In this document: positions 63,173-64,000 of the stretch, one piece after another
Position numbering within the stretch: the stretch's first letter is position 1
How the letters are laid out: each line of letters starts with the position of its first letter
Source of the DNA: Panorpa germanica
Taxonomy: Eukaryota; Arthropoda; Insecta; Mecoptera; Panorpidae
Length of the DNA stretch: 64,000 nucleotides
Direction: 5' to 3'
Assembly (NCBI GenBank): GCA_963678705.1
Contig: CAVMBN010000201.1
Span: 62,001-126,000, forward strand
Position numbers and translations under genes: made by a program
The notes under the pieces: model-generated
Databases searched by the model: none
What the model was told of the DNA's origin: nothing
The model's input: the letters and a program-made list of their open reading frames with translations, nothing else

Positions 63173-64000
63173 CACCTAAAGTAGCAGGAGCCGATAACAC
63201 ACACACAGTAGATAGGTACCACTTGTGTTGCAAATCAAAATTAACGTCTTTGTTAACCATTATATAGTTCTTCCTTTTTCTGTTAAGTCCCATCTGTCTT
63301 GCTAAAGCAAGGATCATCATCTTTGTTTTATTTGAAGATATTGCCATTTTGTGTAGCTTCATGAAACTACACATTTTATCTATAGAAGCTAAAGAACGCT
63401 TTCTAGTTGTTCTATACTATTTGCACCGACAAGGATCACTTTATCATTAGACAAAACATACGTTTACACAACTTTTCGAGTAAGAAACACAGTCCTCGTC
63501 GAATACTATGTTCCAGAGTTGAGGACAACCATTAGATAGTTGCCTCTTTTCATGAACGGTAATCGGTTTGTAAAATTAATGTTTAACAATGAATACAGTT
63601 CTCTATAGGGCAGTAGACGTTCCTAGAGATTTTTGCCGGCCTAAATTTTCAAAGGGCACTTGGCCACCAGACAATATTAAAGGCACTCTGGAATTTCTAT
63701 AAATTCTATATAGTATTATAATATGCGACAAGTTATGTTATTTTTTTGGGTTATCTTGGTATAGTGTGATTGTTCATGAACAATCAGTCACAATTTTCAA
63801 GAAAAACAATATATATTGTTTACTTATAACAATTAATACACTTTCTTTATTATATGAAACTCGCTTTTATACGAGTATAAACTAATTGTTATGTAGTAAT
63901 ATTATTTATAGTTAATGTTATTTGACTTACTTGATAGTGAGCAGCAACCTTTTGTTTTCCGTATATTTGTAGTGTTTATATGAAGTCTTTCTTATATAGG
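63173..64000. repeat. Satellite unit 43, type A, cut by the window end
   Basis: 828 bp present; twin of unit 37. The array therefore continues to the right. Confidence 0.95.

Larger units (their letters stand above)
15770..64000. repeat. Complex satellite array: 43 head-to-tail monomers of ~1.1-1.17 kb with higher-order repeats
   Basis: Every unit starts at the same word (cacctaaag followed by tagcag or gagcag). I located 43 starts from 15770 to 63173, spaced mostly 1099-1103 or 1170-1173 bp. No other sequence interrupts the array, and it runs off the right end. Long units (type A) contain a 72-bp segment missing from short units. Short units fall into type b (tagcagatgccgatcg) and type c (mostly gagcaggagccgatcac). 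All units have the same orientation. Confidence 0.97.

Noticed and set aside
15770..64000. CRISPR-like or rDNA spacer array
   Set aside because: Units are far too long for CRISPR and have no spacers; no rRNA sequence or rDNA promoter is visible between units.

Overview
The window is AT-rich, intron-free repeat DNA from an arthropod nuclear genome, most likely an insect. The evidence is the mix of elements: an errantivirus-type Ty3/gypsy element with an env remnant, a Ty1/copia element, an irritans-type mariner, a Jockey-clade LINE 3' end, and a long complex satellite. No host gene, rRNA, tRNA or CRISPR was recognised.

Left part (1-10622), a nest of three transposons. The base layer is an errantivirus-like element on the + strand: gag (from before the window to 304, and 4704-4983), pol (4965-8449) and an env-like C-terminus (9743-10184), then a 3' LTR (about 10206-10549) that stops in an (AT)n tract. 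Its gag was split by a nearly complete copia element (305-4698, two LTRs, one long frame with two stop codons). A mariner (8450-9740, transposase on the minus strand with one stop codon) then landed at the pol/env junction, after most of env had already gone. All three copies are broken.

Middle part (10623-15211) is AT-rich and mostly featureless. It holds one possible decayed coding relic (about 12541-13140) and one weak LTR-like stretch (about 14200-14620). At 15212-15752 lies the 3' end of a Jockey-clade LINE on the minus strand, with its poly(A) seen as a T-run.

Right part (15770 to the window end, about 48 kb) is one uninterrupted head-to-tail array of 43 monomers, 42 of them complete. 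Long monomers (about 1172 bp, type A) and short monomers (about 1100 bp, types b and c) differ by a 72-bp segment. Each monomer carries, on the minus strand, a relic of a non-LTR reverse transcriptase that looks different from the neighbouring Jockey LINE. It also carries several short dyads, including a perfect 20-bp palindrome in many copies. Monomers are arranged in higher-order repeats: A-b dimers (about 2.27 kb), A-c-A-b tetramers (about 4.55 kb), a direct duplication of 9092 bp (27160-36251 then 36252-47594, the second copy expanded by one dimer), and a 6.69-kb hexamer (50965-57656 then 57657 to the end). This retrotransposon-derived satellite with multi-level repeat structure is the most unusual thing in the window.
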